A stretch of DNA of 40,840 bases from Erysipelotrichales bacterium (GTDB lineage: Bacteria; Bacillota_I; Bacilli_A; RF39; UBA660). The notes under the pieces are model-generated. The model did no database searches and was not told the DNA's origin. It saw nothing but the letters and a program-made list of their open reading frames with translations. How positions within the stretch are numbered: the stretch's first letter is position 1; every line of letters starts with the position of its first letter. Shown one piece after another: positions 23,206 to 32,082 of the stretch. Made by a program: the position numbers and the translations under genes. The stretch lies in contig JAFLUY010000010.1 in the NCBI GenBank assembly GCA_022508565.1, forward strand, positions 1 through 40,840, given 5' to 3'.

Positions 23206-25649
23206 GCAAATCAAAATTTTACGATAAGATTTCAAATTCAACTATAGAGAGACAAGTTGAAGATTGCTATAATGAGGGCATAAGCTTCTATTTCAAAGAA
23301 GAAGATGGAAGTCCCCTCAAGATAAGTTATCCATACAAATGTGATGGGCTAATCGAAACGAAAACTCCGAACGGGAAGTTCTTGAAGATGCTTATGGAAT
23401 ACAAATTCGATTTGGATTTCGCAAGTAGAGTTGTTAGAGCTAAAGTGATAACTCAAGCACTATTCTATATAAAGAGATTTGAAATCGATGGAAGCAAACT
23501 CCCAAATGTTATATTGATTGGTGACATAAATGAATGCTTTGTTTTCCATAGTAATGACATTATAAAATATCTCGATAAAGATATCGATTGGAACATTGCT
23601 CCAAGTTCTGCTCCGGAGAAGAATCCTGATCTTGTTCTTGAAATCGCTGAAGATGAAAATCTGAATCCATTCGTTTTCGTTATTGATGAGAATTTCTCAT
23701 TCAAAAGCGTAGTAAACAAAATTTGCGAACTTGCGGATAACGTTCAGAGATTTGTTCATGTGACTGAGCATAACATATCAAATATCTTTGACTATTTCAC
23801 AAGTCGAGTTATCAAGAACGTTAAGAAGATTTCAGCAAATGATATCGTAGCTATCTTTATCGGAATCATAACGAATGACGACAACTATTATATTCATCCG
23901 AAGAAGTCTAACATAATTATTAGCCCGTTCGGTGATATAGCAATAAATGCTGATCAATACAAGAGCTTCATTTCGTATTTCCATCGCAAATACACACCTC
24001 AAGAAAAGATGAAGTTTGCGGAGATATCCGATAGGCTTATTGAAGATACAAATCGAAGGAACAAGGGAGAATTTTACACACCAACACTTTTCGTAGATTA
24101 TGCTCATAAGATGATAAGTGAAGCTCTTGGAGACGATTGGAAAGATGAATACGTAGTTTGGGATAACTGCTGTGGAACTAAGAATCTGACTAGAGATTAT
24201 CGCTTCAAAGAGCTTTATTGTAGTACCCTTGAGAATGCCGAATTGGATATATCTTCAAGATATAATCCAGAAGCAATATCATTCCAGTTTGATTTTCTAA
24301 ATGATGCATTGGAGAAGCTTCCGAAGGGTTTGTTAGAAGCATTCGAACAGAATAAGAAGATCGTTTTCTTTTTGAATCCGCCGTATGCGAGAAATAATGG
24401 TGGAAAATTTATGAATTGTACATCTATTTCTGTGATAAATAATGGTGTAAATAAATCAATGAAAATTGATAATATAGGCGCATGTTCGGCTAATCTATAT
24501 GCGTCATTTCTATATAGAATAACACAAATTAAACAGCTTTATAATTTATCTAATTGCTATATTGGAGTTTATTGTCCAACATTGTTTCTAACAGGGCCAT
24601 CATTCAAAAAATTTAGAAATATTTTTTTAAATAATTTTGAAATGATATATGCTAATCAATTTAATGCAGGTCATTTTGCTAATGTTGCACAAGATTGGGC
24701 TATATCATTTAGTTTATGGGGTCCTGGAGAAGAAAAAGATAAAAATAATTTTAATTATAATTGTATTGATGATATAGATGGAGAAATAAAAATTATAAAG
24801 GAAAAAATAGTCTATAATACTGATAATTTGATTTCTGCATCAGATTGGGAAAATACTATATCAAAAAAATATCCACGAGAAGAAATGCCAGTTTTTTCTT
24901 CTGCTTTAAAATATTCTAATCGCATAGGTAAATGGTGTAAAAATTCTATTGGATTTTTCTGGAATAAATCAAATAATGTGGATAAAAATTGGCAAAGCGT
25001 TGCATTGTTTACAAGTGTCAATTCAGATTCTTCTACCGCCCATTCAATTTTACCAGAAACTTTTGATAAATCTATATCATTTTTTGCTGCACGTAAACTT
25101 ATTGAAAAAACTTGGATCAACTCCAAAGATGAGTACTTAGCACCAAACGAAGATCATCCACAATTTCAGGAGTTTGTTAACGATTCTATAGTCTATTCAT
25201 TGTTTAATGGAAGCTCAAATCAGTCTTCTCTCCGAAACATCTCATATCACGACAAACTCTGGGATATCAAAAACGAATTCTTCTGGATGTCAAAATCAGA
25301 AATTGAAGAGCTCGCTAATGAACACCGCAATGATGAATGCTATTCAGACGTTCATACAGCTCCAGAACGATTTGTCTACGAAAAACTTCAGACAATCGCC
25401 TTATCAGATGAAGCACAAGCAGTACTTGATAAAGCGTCTGAAATAGTTCGAAAGACTTTCAAATATAGACCACTCTTTGATTCTGAAAAGCCTGAATATC
25501 AAATCAATAACTGGGATTGCGGATTCTATCAAATTAAAGCACTCGCAAAAGAATATGCTAAAGATGATTTAGAAGAGTTTAAGAAGCTTTATAAAGCACT
25601 TGCGGATAAGATGCGACCTATGGTCTATGCTTTAGGCTTCCTAAAATAA
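23202..25649 (+). CDS. N6-adenine DNA methyltransferase of a restriction-modification system
   Basis: The 815-residue protein has an N-terminal region (1-200) of DUF-type/nuclease-like look (SYPYKCDGLIETKTPNGKFLKMLMEYKFD), then NRRNKGEFYTPTLFVDY before the AdoMet motif D321-N-C-C-G-T and the catalytic N392-P-P-Y395 (VFFLNPPYARNNGG). This order fits Type I HsdM or Type IIG N6 methylases. The EYKFD strand could be a nuclease core, which would make it a fused Type IIG enzyme. Codon use is mosaic: about 24400-25090 (residues 400-630, the expected target-recognition part) is much more AT-rich than the flanks. Coupled to the nuclease gene upstream. Confidence 0.85.
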   Translation: MSKSKFYDKISNSTIERQVEDCYNEGISFYFKEEDGSPLKISYPYKCDGLIETKTPNGKFLKMLMEYKFDLDFASRVVRAKVITQALFYIKRFEIDGSKLPNVILIGDINECFVFHSNDIIKYLDKDIDWNIAPSSAPEKNPDLVLEIAEDENLNPFVFVIDENFSFKSVVNKICELADNVQRFVHVTEHNISNIFDYFTSRVIKNVKKISANDIVAIFIGIITNDDNYYIHPKKSNIIISPFGDIAINADQYKSFISYFHRKYTPQEKMKFAEISDRLIEDTNRRNKGEFYTPTLFVDYAHKMISEALGDDWKDEYVVWDNCCGTKNLTRDYRFKELYCSTLENAELDISSRYNPEAISFQFDFLNDALEKLPKGLLEAFEQNKKIVFFLNPPYARNNGGKFMNCTSISVINNGVNKSMKIDNIGACSANLYASFLYRITQIKQLYNLSNCYIGVYCPTLFLTGPSFKKFRNIFLNNFEMIYANQFNAGHFANVAQDWAISFSLWGPGEEKDKNNFNYNCIDDIDGEIKIIKEKIVYNTDNLISASDWENTISKKYPREEMPVFSSALKYSNRIGKWCKNSIGFFWNKSNNVDKNWQSVALFTSVNSDSSTAHSILPETFDKSISFFAARKLIEKTWINSKDEYLAPNEDHPQFQEFVNDSIVYSLFNGSSNQSSLRNISYHDKLWDIKNEFFWMSKSEIEELANEHRNDECYSDVHTAPERFVYEKLQTIALSDEAQAVLDKASEIVRKTFKYRPLFDSEKPEYQINNWDCGFYQIKALAKEYAKDDLEEFKKLYKALADKMRPMVYALGFLK

Positions 25650-25718
25650 GTCTCTTAAAGCCTTAAGATGTACGAATTGGGGTTCTTGAAATGATTTTTT
25701 GATAGATATTTGGAAAGG

Positions 25719-25758
25719 AAAGCTCATTGAAACAAATCAGTGGGCTTTTCTATCTTTA
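25719..25758 (+). promoter_or_regulatory. terminator hairpin with promoter
   Basis: AAAGCTCA (25719-25726) pairs with TGGGCTTT (25741-25748, one G-U pair), followed by TTC. A -33-like ATTG (25726-25729) is followed by 21 bases and TATCTTTA (25751-25758). The gap 25650-25825 otherwise holds only AT-rich sequence with short dyads. It ends the restriction-modification operon and opens the region of tagged genes. Confidence 0.6.
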
Positions 25759-25825
25759 TTTATGAATATTAAATTCATAAAACTTTAAGTTTCACTTAAA
25801 TATATAATATATTTAAATTTAAATT

Positions 25826-26716
25826 ATGAAGAGTTTAAAAGAATATATAGAAGATTATCATGAAATAGAATATGATTTTTTGGATGAATGTGTTTTAAAC
25901 CATTGCTATATTCATTATAATTTTAATTATAGAAAAGCTTCAGAATATCATATATATGAATCAGATGGAGCATTTCCTGGAGAGCATGAACTTGTTAAAA
26001 TTATCAAAAAAGAAATAGAACAAACGAATGATGCAAACCTTTCAATAACTATAGATAATAATATTGTTGAAAAAATTAGTATTCATTTAAAACATAATAA
26101 AGAAAATGATATATCTGGATCTTATGTTATAGATAATGAAAAATATGATGATTATAATGATATCAGATGGGATAATAATAAAAAACGTTTTATTTTTGTA
26201 GAAATAAATATTTATAATTATGATAAAAATCCTGCTGGATTAGAAGAGATTCTATATCATGAACTAGAACATTTATGGGAGGATTATATATTTAAATCAA
26301 AGAAAAATATTTTTTTATCTGATCATGTTATAAAAACTTTATCAAATAATCTTGAAGATACTAATGAATTGGTTGATAATATAACTTATTATGGAGAAAA
26401 ATTCGAAATATCTGCTTATATAGCACAATTAAATGGTTTATTTGGTAACAAAAAATTTGATGACATTAAAAATGCATTTAATGAAATAGTTGAAAAATCT
26501 TCTATTTATCAAAATTATAAATATCTTTATTATGCTATAAATAATGAAGATAAATTAGAAGAACTTAAAAATTATTTATCAGATAAAGATATAAAATATT
26601 TTATAAAAAATATAAATGACGCTTGGCATAAAATTATAAATCACTCATATACGATTTGCGGAAAACATATTTCTAAAAAAAGATTAGGAAAATCGACCAG
26701 AAGAAAAATAAATTAA
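25826..26716 (+). CDS. tagged HExxH zinc metallopeptidase A
   Basis: The 296 residues begin MKSLKEYIED (tag, Asp at 10). The zinc motif is H145-E-L-E-H149 in GLEEILYHELEHLWEDY. A downstream E194-x-x-x-Y198 (GEKFEISAYIAQLNGLF) is shared with the three related proteins at 27816, 30472 and 39078, and is the likely third ligand of a gluzincin-type site. A region of beta strands (ISIHLKHNKENDISGSYVID) precedes the motif. No signal peptide is present. Substrate unknown; I infer delivery in the capsid and action on a host protein early in infection. Confidence 0.75.
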   Translation: MKSLKEYIEDYHEIEYDFLDECVLNHCYIHYNFNYRKASEYHIYESDGAFPGEHELVKIIKKEIEQTNDANLSITIDNNIVEKISIHLKHNKENDISGSYVIDNEKYDDYNDIRWDNNKKRFIFVEINIYNYDKNPAGLEEILYHELEHLWEDYIFKSKKNIFLSDHVIKTLSNNLEDTNELVDNITYYGEKFEISAYIAQLNGLFGNKKFDDIKNAFNEIVEKSSIYQNYKYLYYAINNEDKLEELKNYLSDKDIKYFIKNINDAWHKIINHSYTICGKHISKKRLGKSTRRKIN

Positions 26717-26727
26717 AAATATAATTT

Positions 26728-27041
26728 ATGAAGACTTTAAAAGAATATTATTAGATGAATATGGAAAGAAAAATGCTTTATAATTTTATGATAAATTTAC
26801 GTATAAGTATAACATTTCATCAACTCGATAAAATATATAACTATTCATTTAATAAACAAATAGGATTTATTGAATGTCATAGAATTCAGGAAGATATTAA
26901 AAAACATATTTCTAATAGAATTTATTTATGGTTGTTTACGCAACTTATGAATATTGGGAAGAACTAAAAAATAATAAAAATAGTTTTGAAAATGATTTGT
27001 TAAGCAAATTAATGAATGCATTTAATAATAGAGAGAACTAA
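26728..27041 (+). pseudogene. decayed tagged gene
   Basis: ATG AAG ACT TTA AAA GAA TAT encodes the tag start MKTLKEY, but a TAG follows at codon 9. In the +1 frame the tag would continue LLDEYGKKNAL before another stop. Near the end, a frame reading ATYEYWEELKNNKNSF and on to NNREN ends at 27041. A frame at 26755-26967 is open but has no support as a gene. The pieces in different frames look like a tagged protein ruined by several frameshifts. It lies directly after metallopeptidase A and before a terminator. Confidence 0.65.
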
Positions 27042-27055
27042 ATGTTCTCTTTTTT
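27032..27055 (+). terminator. Rho-independent terminator
   Basis: AGAGAAC (27032-27038), loop TAAAT, GTTCTCT (27044-27050), then TTTTT. It starts inside the last codons of the decayed gene and overlaps the next promoter. Confidence 0.8.
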
Positions 27056-27084
27056 GAAATTTCTTTAAAAATGTCTATATTGAT
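27053..27084 (+). promoter_or_regulatory. TTTG-N19-TATATTGA promoter
   Basis: TTTG (27053-27056) is formed by the terminator's T tract plus the next base. Nineteen bases later comes TATATTGA (27076-27083). It precedes the small gene at 27107 by about 24 bases. Confidence 0.6.
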
Positions 27085-27106
27085 TATGAATTAAAAAATA
27101 TGAATT

Positions 27107-27247
27107 ATGCCTAAATACGAATATAAAATAGAAAAGATTTTCCTTAATGGAAACGAAATAATTATGAATAAACTTGGCGAAGAAGGTTGGGAATTAGTTA
27201 GTGTGTATAATTCAGCAATGTATTTTAAAAAACGAATAGAAGAATGA
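27107..27247 (+). CDS. DUF4177-like small protein, 46 aa
   Basis: The frame from 27107 reads MPKYEYKIEKIFLNGNEIIM, then NKLGEEGWELVSVYNSAMYFKKRIEE, matching the DUF4177 pattern (Y-E-Y-K, L-x-x-G-x-x-G-W-E-L-V, F-K-x-R). It is a paralogue of 20953-21135. Its stop overlaps the start of the next gene (ATGA). Confidence 0.8.
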   Translation: MPKYEYKIEKIFLNGNEIIMNKLGEEGWELVSVYNSAMYFKKRIEE

Positions 27248-27660
27248 AAACAATCAAAGTTATTCCGATTGACAAAATCGAAGATGGGTTTTATCATGAA
27301 GATTATGACAACTTGACAAAATCTCTATATGATGATCCATGTGTTGTCCTATATAATTTCTTTTATCTTCATGGAGAATTAGAGCAAGATCTTGGGTATG
27401 ACAAATGCGAGATAATGAATCTTGGAGATTTGGATATTCAATATCATAAATTAGTCGATAGAGAAGATACGTCTGTAATAACTATTCCGGACGGGATTTA
27501 CAATGTTAAAGTTGTTGGAATAGATAAGCCCTGTATAGGATATTTTTGGAATTCTAATGATTCTAATAATTATCAACGAGGTTTAATTTGCTATGAGACC
27601 GATATTGAAGCTTGTCAATATGCTATGGATAGATTTAATGAAAAGGCAGAATGGCTATGA
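27244..27660 (+). CDS. hypothetical protein, 138 aa
   Basis: Not recognised. The start MKTIKVIPIDKIEDGFYHEDYDN is not the tag (no aromatic-aliphatic-x-E ending). Overlaps on both sides (four bases with each neighbour) put it in a tight operon 27107-27809. Composition is acidic, with no motifs I can name. Confidence 0.75.
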   Translation: MKTIKVIPIDKIEDGFYHEDYDNLTKSLYDDPCVVLYNFFYLHGELEQDLGYDKCEIMNLGDLDIQYHKLVDREDTSVITIPDGIYNVKVVGIDKPCIGYFWNSNDSNNYQRGLICYETDIEACQYAMDRFNEKAEWL

Positions 27661-27809
27661 TAGAAGACTGGGTTAACGATGTTATTGAATTTCACAATAG
27701 AGAAAAAGATCCCGAATTAAAGAAGATAAATGATAAATGGTATTCATATTGTGGATGTGAAGGCGGTTGCTCTCACCATATCTTTATAAATAAGCAAAAG
27801 AAATTTTAG
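27657..27809 (+). CDS. small protein with Cys/His cluster, 50 aa
   Basis: The frame from 27657 gives MIEDWVNDVIEFHNREKDPE, then a C-terminal YCGCEGGCSHHIF. The three Cys and two His in eleven residues could bind one zinc ion. Coupled to the previous gene by an ATGA overlap. Confidence 0.65.
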   Translation: MIEDWVNDVIEFHNREKDPELKKINDKWYSYCGCEGGCSHHIFINKQKKF

Positions 27810-27815
27810 AAAGTT

Positions 27816-28850
27816 ATGAAAACCATTAGTGAATTTCTGTTAGAAAGGTTAGAATTAGAAAAAATATATAATAATATTTTAAATTCGTTTAATTTAACAT
27901 ATCAGTTAAATGAATCTGAAGGTTTATTTAAAGATTGTGAAGAGTTAGCAGATTATATATTAAGTTTATTTACTAAAGGTGTTTCTTATGGCAAATTTAA
28001 AATGAACTCTCCTGAAGTTTTTTCATATCAAAATACAATAACAAAAGAAGATTTTAGAAAATTATTTTGTGATAAATTAAGATGTGATTTTTATATATCT
28101 AAAAAATATCATTCGATTCATGCAGTAACGCATTCTGGAGAAAATATAAATAAAGGTAACCCGGATGTTATTGGAATATTTTTGCCAACTAAAAAGATCT
28201 CTCTATACGAATTAAAAGGAGCAATTATTCATGAATTGCTTCACTATTATGGAGCTCAAATGATGTTTAATATAGATTCGAAAAATAATTATTTTGATAC
28301 AACTAAATTTAAATCATTTTATTTACAATATCAAAATCTGGATGATGCATTATTAGGAGACTTAATTTATGAAATTCAAAAGAATGAATTGAATAGTTTT
28401 GCAGGAATGTTAAAGACTGAAATAGATAAATTGCAAAAAGATGATCCAAATGAAGCTTTTAAATCTTTACAAGAAACCAAAATATTTAAAGAAATAATTA
28501 GCTTATATTTATTCTTCAAAGAAAATAAGAAATATAATAAAGATAAATTAGAAAAATCTCGATATAAAAACATTATAAATATATATAGAGATTCTAAAGA
28601 AATTATAGATAGAAAAAATTGCAATGATAAAGATTACCAATTATATTCTGATTTAAAGAGTAAAATATTTAAAGCATATAGTAAATTTACAGAAGTTATT
28701 GGTAAAATGTGTTCGAAATATGCAAATAAAGAACAAATAAAATATAGAAAATATTCACAAGAAGAAATAAATTTATCTTCTTTTAATGAAAATTATATAG
28801 TGGACTATTTTGATGAATGGTCTGAATTTGTTTATGAAAATTTATTTTAA
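27816..28850 (+). CDS. tagged HExxH zinc metallopeptidase B
   Basis: The 344 residues start MKTISEFLLE, with L-x-E at 8-10 as in a prohead-protease site, and a second L-N-E at 31-33. The zinc motif is H139-E-L-L-H143 (LKGAIIHELLHYYGAQ), followed by the family's downstream E191-x-x-x-F195 (KNELNSFAGMLKTE). The C-terminal half is helical and Lys-rich. It shares layout with the proteins at 25826, 30472 and 39078. It starts a few bases after the preceding operon's last gene. Confidence 0.75.
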   Translation: MKTISEFLLERLELEKIYNNILNSFNLTYQLNESEGLFKDCEELADYILSLFTKGVSYGKFKMNSPEVFSYQNTITKEDFRKLFCDKLRCDFYISKKYHSIHAVTHSGENINKGNPDVIGIFLPTKKISLYELKGAIIHELLHYYGAQMMFNIDSKNNYFDTTKFKSFYLQYQNLDDALLGDLIYEIQKNELNSFAGMLKTEIDKLQKDDPNEAFKSLQETKIFKEIISLYLFFKENKKYNKDKLEKSRYKNIINIYRDSKEIIDRKNCNDKDYQLYSDLKSKIFKAYSKFTEVIGKMCSKYANKEQIKYRKYSQEEINLSSFNENYIVDYFDEWSEFVYENLF

Positions 28851-28856
28851 AAAATC

Positions 28857-29519
28857 ATGACTAACAAAGAATTTATAAAGATGTTATGCATATCTTGTGG
28901 ATATCATAACGAAATATCTATAGAATCATTTAGAGATGATTATAATGATGTGCTATATGAAGTTTATGCAAAAGATGATGATGGATTTGAAATTTGTGTA
29001 AGAGATAATAATTTCTTGTATACATTAACAGAAATTGTTCAAGAAATTCACAATAACGCAAATTGGAAATATGAAAACCCAGATAAGAAACTTGATTCTG
29101 AAAGTACAGAAATTATAATTCCGGAAAATAATTCTAATGTCGGAAGTGCTCCTTGGTACCTCTTGCATCTTCCAAAAGATAAATTATTAGACGATAAATT
29201 AAGAGCCAAGTTAAAAAGAAATGAGGATAGACGAATAGAATATATAAATAAATGCACTGAATTAGAAAGACCATTATATAACGAATTGATGGAAGTACCA
29301 TGTAAGGGAGAATGCAAATTTAGAACTCCAGTCATTTCTTTATACGATGGTAGAATAATAGAAGATTCTGTTAATTATAATTGTAACCATCATTTTTTAA
29401 ATAATTGTGAAATTGTTAAAGAGCATAGAGATAAATTTTGGAAAAAATTAAAAGAACTTCGTGAATCTGAAGAATGGATAAAGATGCAAAAAGATTATGA
29501 AAATAGATTAGAAAAATAA
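28857..29519 (+). CDS. hypothetical protein, 220 aa
   Basis: Not recognised. It starts MTNKEFIKMLCISCGYHNE, which lacks the tag's spacing. There is a Cys-containing segment (VPCKGECKF, NYNCNHHFLNNCE) that could bind metal, and a charged coiled-coil-like C-terminus. Six bases separate it from metallopeptidase B. Confidence 0.7.
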   Translation: MTNKEFIKMLCISCGYHNEISIESFRDDYNDVLYEVYAKDDDGFEICVRDNNFLYTLTEIVQEIHNNANWKYENPDKKLDSESTEIIIPENNSNVGSAPWYLLHLPKDKLLDDKLRAKLKRNEDRRIEYINKCTELERPLYNELMEVPCKGECKFRTPVISLYDGRIIEDSVNYNCNHHFLNNCEIVKEHRDKFWKKLKELRESEEWIKMQKDYENRLEK

Positions 29520-29552
29520 CATATTTTTATATATAAAAAAAATGATTTTCAT

Positions 29553-29885
29553 ATGAAAAGTTTAAGTGAATATATTGGCGATGCTTTGATCGAAGAAGGA
29601 GCAGCAGATGAAATGTACGTCGTTTATTTAGAAGGTGGTTCTATAGGAGATTCAAAGCACTGCAACGCTAGAGTAGGTTCAAAACATGTTAATGTTTATA
29701 AAATGAATCTAACAAAAGAAGAAGCAATGAAAGAAAGAAAAGATTATAATAAATTACTAAGCCCAGGCGAAAAGAAATATTATAGAATGAAATATTGTAT
29801 CGCTCCTGAATCAAAAGTTAAATGGGATTCTGAAGAAAAAAGAGAAGAATTATTGAAGAAACAAGAAGAAAGAAATAATTATTAA
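29553..29885 (+). CDS. tagged small protein, 110 aa
   Basis: It starts MKSLSEYIGDALIEE (tag, Asp at 10, L-I-E at 12-14). The following core, EMYVVYLEGGSIGDSKHCNARVGSKHVNVYKMNLTKEEAMKERKDYNKLLSPGEKKYYRMKYCIAPES, is a compact alpha/beta domain I cannot name. The size is like T4 internal proteins. It is followed by a strong terminator. Confidence 0.7.
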   Translation: MKSLSEYIGDALIEEGAADEMYVVYLEGGSIGDSKHCNARVGSKHVNVYKMNLTKEEAMKERKDYNKLLSPGEKKYYRMKYCIAPESKVKWDSEEKREELLKKQEERNNY

Positions 29886-29905
29886 AAATTAAAGACATTT
29901 TAAAG

Positions 29906-29938
29906 CTCCTTAAGAATTAAACTTCTTAAGGAGTTTTT
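29906..29938 (+). terminator. Rho-independent terminator
   Basis: CTCCTTAAGAA (29906-29916), a 6-base loop, TTCTTAAGGAG (29923-29933), then TTTTT. A perfect 11-bp stem. Confidence 0.9.
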
Positions 29939-29973
29939 CTATAAAAATTTTATTCTAAAATTTTTAACTGAAA

Positions 29974-30004
29974 TTTAAAATGAAATTTCAAATTTCTATA
30001 TTTT
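29974..30004 (+). promoter_or_regulatory. TTTA-N19-TATATTTT promoter-like site
   Basis: TTTA (29974-29977) in place of TTTG, 19 bases, TATATTTT (29997-30004), just before the start at 30009. The terminator plus this site repeats the arrangement at 34965-35073 closely. Confidence 0.45.
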
Positions 30005-30008
30005 CAAT

Positions 30009-30467
30009 ATGAATAAGTACTACGAATATAAGCAAGGGCGTCATAAAATAGTCTTTATTAAAGTTTATGATGATAAAGACGAATTAGAACTTCCAGAGTT
30101 ATTTAAGAAGTCCAATTTAGTTTGTTATGATAAGATAAGTATAGAATGTTTGTTTCATAACTCTAAGAACATCAGTATAGAAAAGAAATCATTGACAACT
30201 AAAAGAGAGCTACAGTATGATTTGAAGATATATAAAGCGACTGAGATATATGATTTCGAATATAATAGCATGACTAATCTTATCATAGCTCAAGCGGAAA
30301 GAACTGAAGATATCTTTAATGAAATCAAAGCAAATCTTAGAAATTCTAATGAAGAGACTGATAAGGAAACGATTGAAGCAAATTCGAATAAAGTTAAAGA
30401 CTTCAAGAATTTAGATTCGAAATTTGGAGAAATCCTTAATGAAGATATGGATAAATTGATGTTTTGA
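30009..30467 (+). CDS. hypothetical protein, 152 aa
   Basis: Not recognised. Starts MNKYYEYKQGRHKIVFIKVY, without the tag. The N-terminal half is beta-rich and the C-terminal half helical and charged (TEDIFNEIKANLRNSNEETDKETIEA). Its codons are less AT-biased than those of the next gene. It sits four bases before metallopeptidase C. Confidence 0.7.
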   Translation: MNKYYEYKQGRHKIVFIKVYDDKDELELPELFKKSNLVCYDKISIECLFHNSKNISIEKKSLTTKRELQYDLKIYKATEIYDFEYNSMTNLIIAQAERTEDIFNEIKANLRNSNEETDKETIEANSNKVKDFKNLDSKFGEILNEDMDKLMF

Positions 30468-30471
30468 TATT

Positions 30472-31524
30472 ATGAAAAAGTTTAGTGAATTCATTATTGA
30501 AAATATGGAATATTCTCAAAATTCCATTAAGGAACAAAAAATATATGAAGATATTCTAAGAGAAGATTCGAACATTCTTTTAGAAGAACTTAGAAGATCA
30601 TTGCTTATATGGTCTTCATTTGGTATTTCTTCTAGAATGTATTTATTTGAAAGTTCAAAATATCATTTCGAACATTTGGATGATATTGTTAATGATATAT
30701 TTAAATGGATAAACGAACAAGATATCCCAGAAAAACAAAATAAAATGTTTGATTTTTCAAAATATGATGTTTTCTTTAAAAAATTAATTTTAAAAATTCG
30801 ATTAGCAAATAAATTAGAAGGTGGACATGAAAAGGAAAATTTAGAATCAGATACAGTATCATTTGAATTATCTCTAATAAAAAACAAACCAATAGATGAA
30901 TATTCTTTATATGAAACTAAACGACTAAATTATCTTATTATACATGAACTTTGTCATATATATGAAAATAAAATAATGATAGATGATGGTAATCCAAATG
31001 GAATATTTTACGATATAGATTCTAAAGAATATAAGAAATATTGGAGGGCTGTAGATTATCTAATAAGTGGTAGAAATATTCCGAAAATTAAAGAAGAATT
31101 AGTGCTATGTGGTTATTTTCTAGACGATAGAGAGAAATTTGCATATATTGGAACAATTAAACAAACTATTAAAAATATTTTTAGTAAAATTAAACCTACA
31201 TATGAAGATTTAAAGTTCGAAGAAATTTTAGAATTGTTTAGTGAAGAGTTTATTTGGGATAAATATGTAAAAATTGATGTCTTTATTAAATCATTAAATG
31301 AAAATAAAGATAAAGATTTACAATATAAAATATGGAGAATATATAATGGGTTATATGATGAAGAAATTCCTGAGGAAGAAATACTTGAAGAATTAAAAAA
31401 TAAATGGAAATACTTTAAGAAAGAGTTTATGGAAGAGTTTTTAATCTCTTATGATGAATGTGTCAATACGATGAAATTAGAAAAATTTATAGATATGGAT
31501 TTTTCGGATAAGATTTATGAATAG
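30472..31524 (+). CDS. tagged HExxH zinc metallopeptidase C
   Basis: The 350 residues start MKKFSEFIIE (I-I-E at 8-10). The zinc motif is H158-E-L-C-H162 (LNYLIIHELCHIYENK), with downstream E221-x-x-x-Y225 (DREKFAYIGTIKQT). It is clearly related to the protein at 39078: both carry IKP[TS][YF]EDLKF followed about 20 residues on by W-x-x-Y, and both end in a K-x-F-x-x-EF helix. I infer a packaged, injected protease; the substrate is unknown. Confidence 0.78.
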   Translation: MKKFSEFIIENMEYSQNSIKEQKIYEDILREDSNILLEELRRSLLIWSSFGISSRMYLFESSKYHFEHLDDIVNDIFKWINEQDIPEKQNKMFDFSKYDVFFKKLILKIRLANKLEGGHEKENLESDTVSFELSLIKNKPIDEYSLYETKRLNYLIIHELCHIYENKIMIDDGNPNGIFYDIDSKEYKKYWRAVDYLISGRNIPKIKEELVLCGYFLDDREKFAYIGTIKQTIKNIFSKIKPTYEDLKFEEILELFSEEFIWDKYVKIDVFIKSLNENKDKDLQYKIWRIYNGLYDEEIPEEEILEELKNKWKYFKKEFMEEFLISYDECVNTMKLEKFIDMDFSDKIYE

Positions 31525-31567
31525 ATTAAATATATTATTTTTAATCATATAAATATTTTTTATAACA

Positions 31568-31978
31568 ATGAAAAGTTTAGTACAATTTATATCGGAAAAT
31601 ATGAAATTTTCCAAAATCTCATTAAATGAGGCTCAGCACACTACAGTAAAAATGACATGGCCTAAGTTATTATGCACTGTTTATAATACATCATGGGGTG
31701 GTCCTGATGCTGGCTTAGAAGATATTACAAAAGGAATGCTTGAAACCGCATATAAAGATGGATGTTTCGCAGTTACTCCGTTCATGAAAGACGAAAAGGA
31801 ATTATTGAAATATCTTTTAGAAAAATCATCTGATAATAAAACTAAATTAGAAGTTATGAAATACACTGATTCTGATGGTTTTAGTCGTGAAAAAGTATTT
31901 ATTTTTGAATTTGATGATGAAAAAGGTTCTTGGAAATTTGAAGCTGTAGGTAAAAAACTTATTGGACCAAAGAAATAA
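31568..31978 (+). CDS. tagged small protein, 136 aa
   Basis: Starts MKSLVQFISENMKFSKISLNEAQ: tag with I-S-E at 8-10 and a second L-N-E at 19-21, both fitting prohead-protease cleavage. The rest, VKMTWPKLLCTVYNTSWGGPDAGLEDITKGMLETAYKDGCFAVTPFMKDEKELLKYLLEKSSD, is a compact domain I do not recognise. It ends before a terminator-promoter element. Confidence 0.72.
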   Translation: MKSLVQFISENMKFSKISLNEAQHTTVKMTWPKLLCTVYNTSWGGPDAGLEDITKGMLETAYKDGCFAVTPFMKDEKELLKYLLEKSSDNKTKLEVMKYTDSDGFSREKVFIFEFDDEKGSWKFEAVGKKLIGPKK

Positions 31979-32002
31979 GAAATAATATTAATTTTTTATA
32001 TA

Positions 32003-32051
32003 AAAACTCCTTGGAAATTATTTGAAATTTCTGAGGAGTTTTCTATTTTTA
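32003..32051 (+). promoter_or_regulatory. terminator hairpin fused to a promoter
   Basis: AAAACTCCTTGGAAAT (32003-32018) pairs with ATTTCTGAGGAGTTTT (32027-32042, two G-U pairs). TTTG (32021-32024) lies in the loop. Nineteen bases later, just after the stem, comes TATTTTTA (32044-32051), 32 bases before the next gene. Confidence 0.75.
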
Positions 32052-32082
32052 TTATGAATTTAAATAAATAAAGTTATTAAAC

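Noticed and set aside
24949-25446. Extra plus-strand frames inside the methylase gene
   Set aside because: They overlap the methylase frame throughout, where conserved protein sequence continues.
26755-26967. Separate 70-residue gene
   Set aside because: It overlaps fragments of the decayed tagged gene, has no support from promoter or spacing, and looks like an accidental open frame in AT-rich DNA.
28857-28890. N-terminus MTNKEFIKMLC as a tag
   Set aside because: The KEFIK core is shifted and no I/L-x-E follows at the right place.
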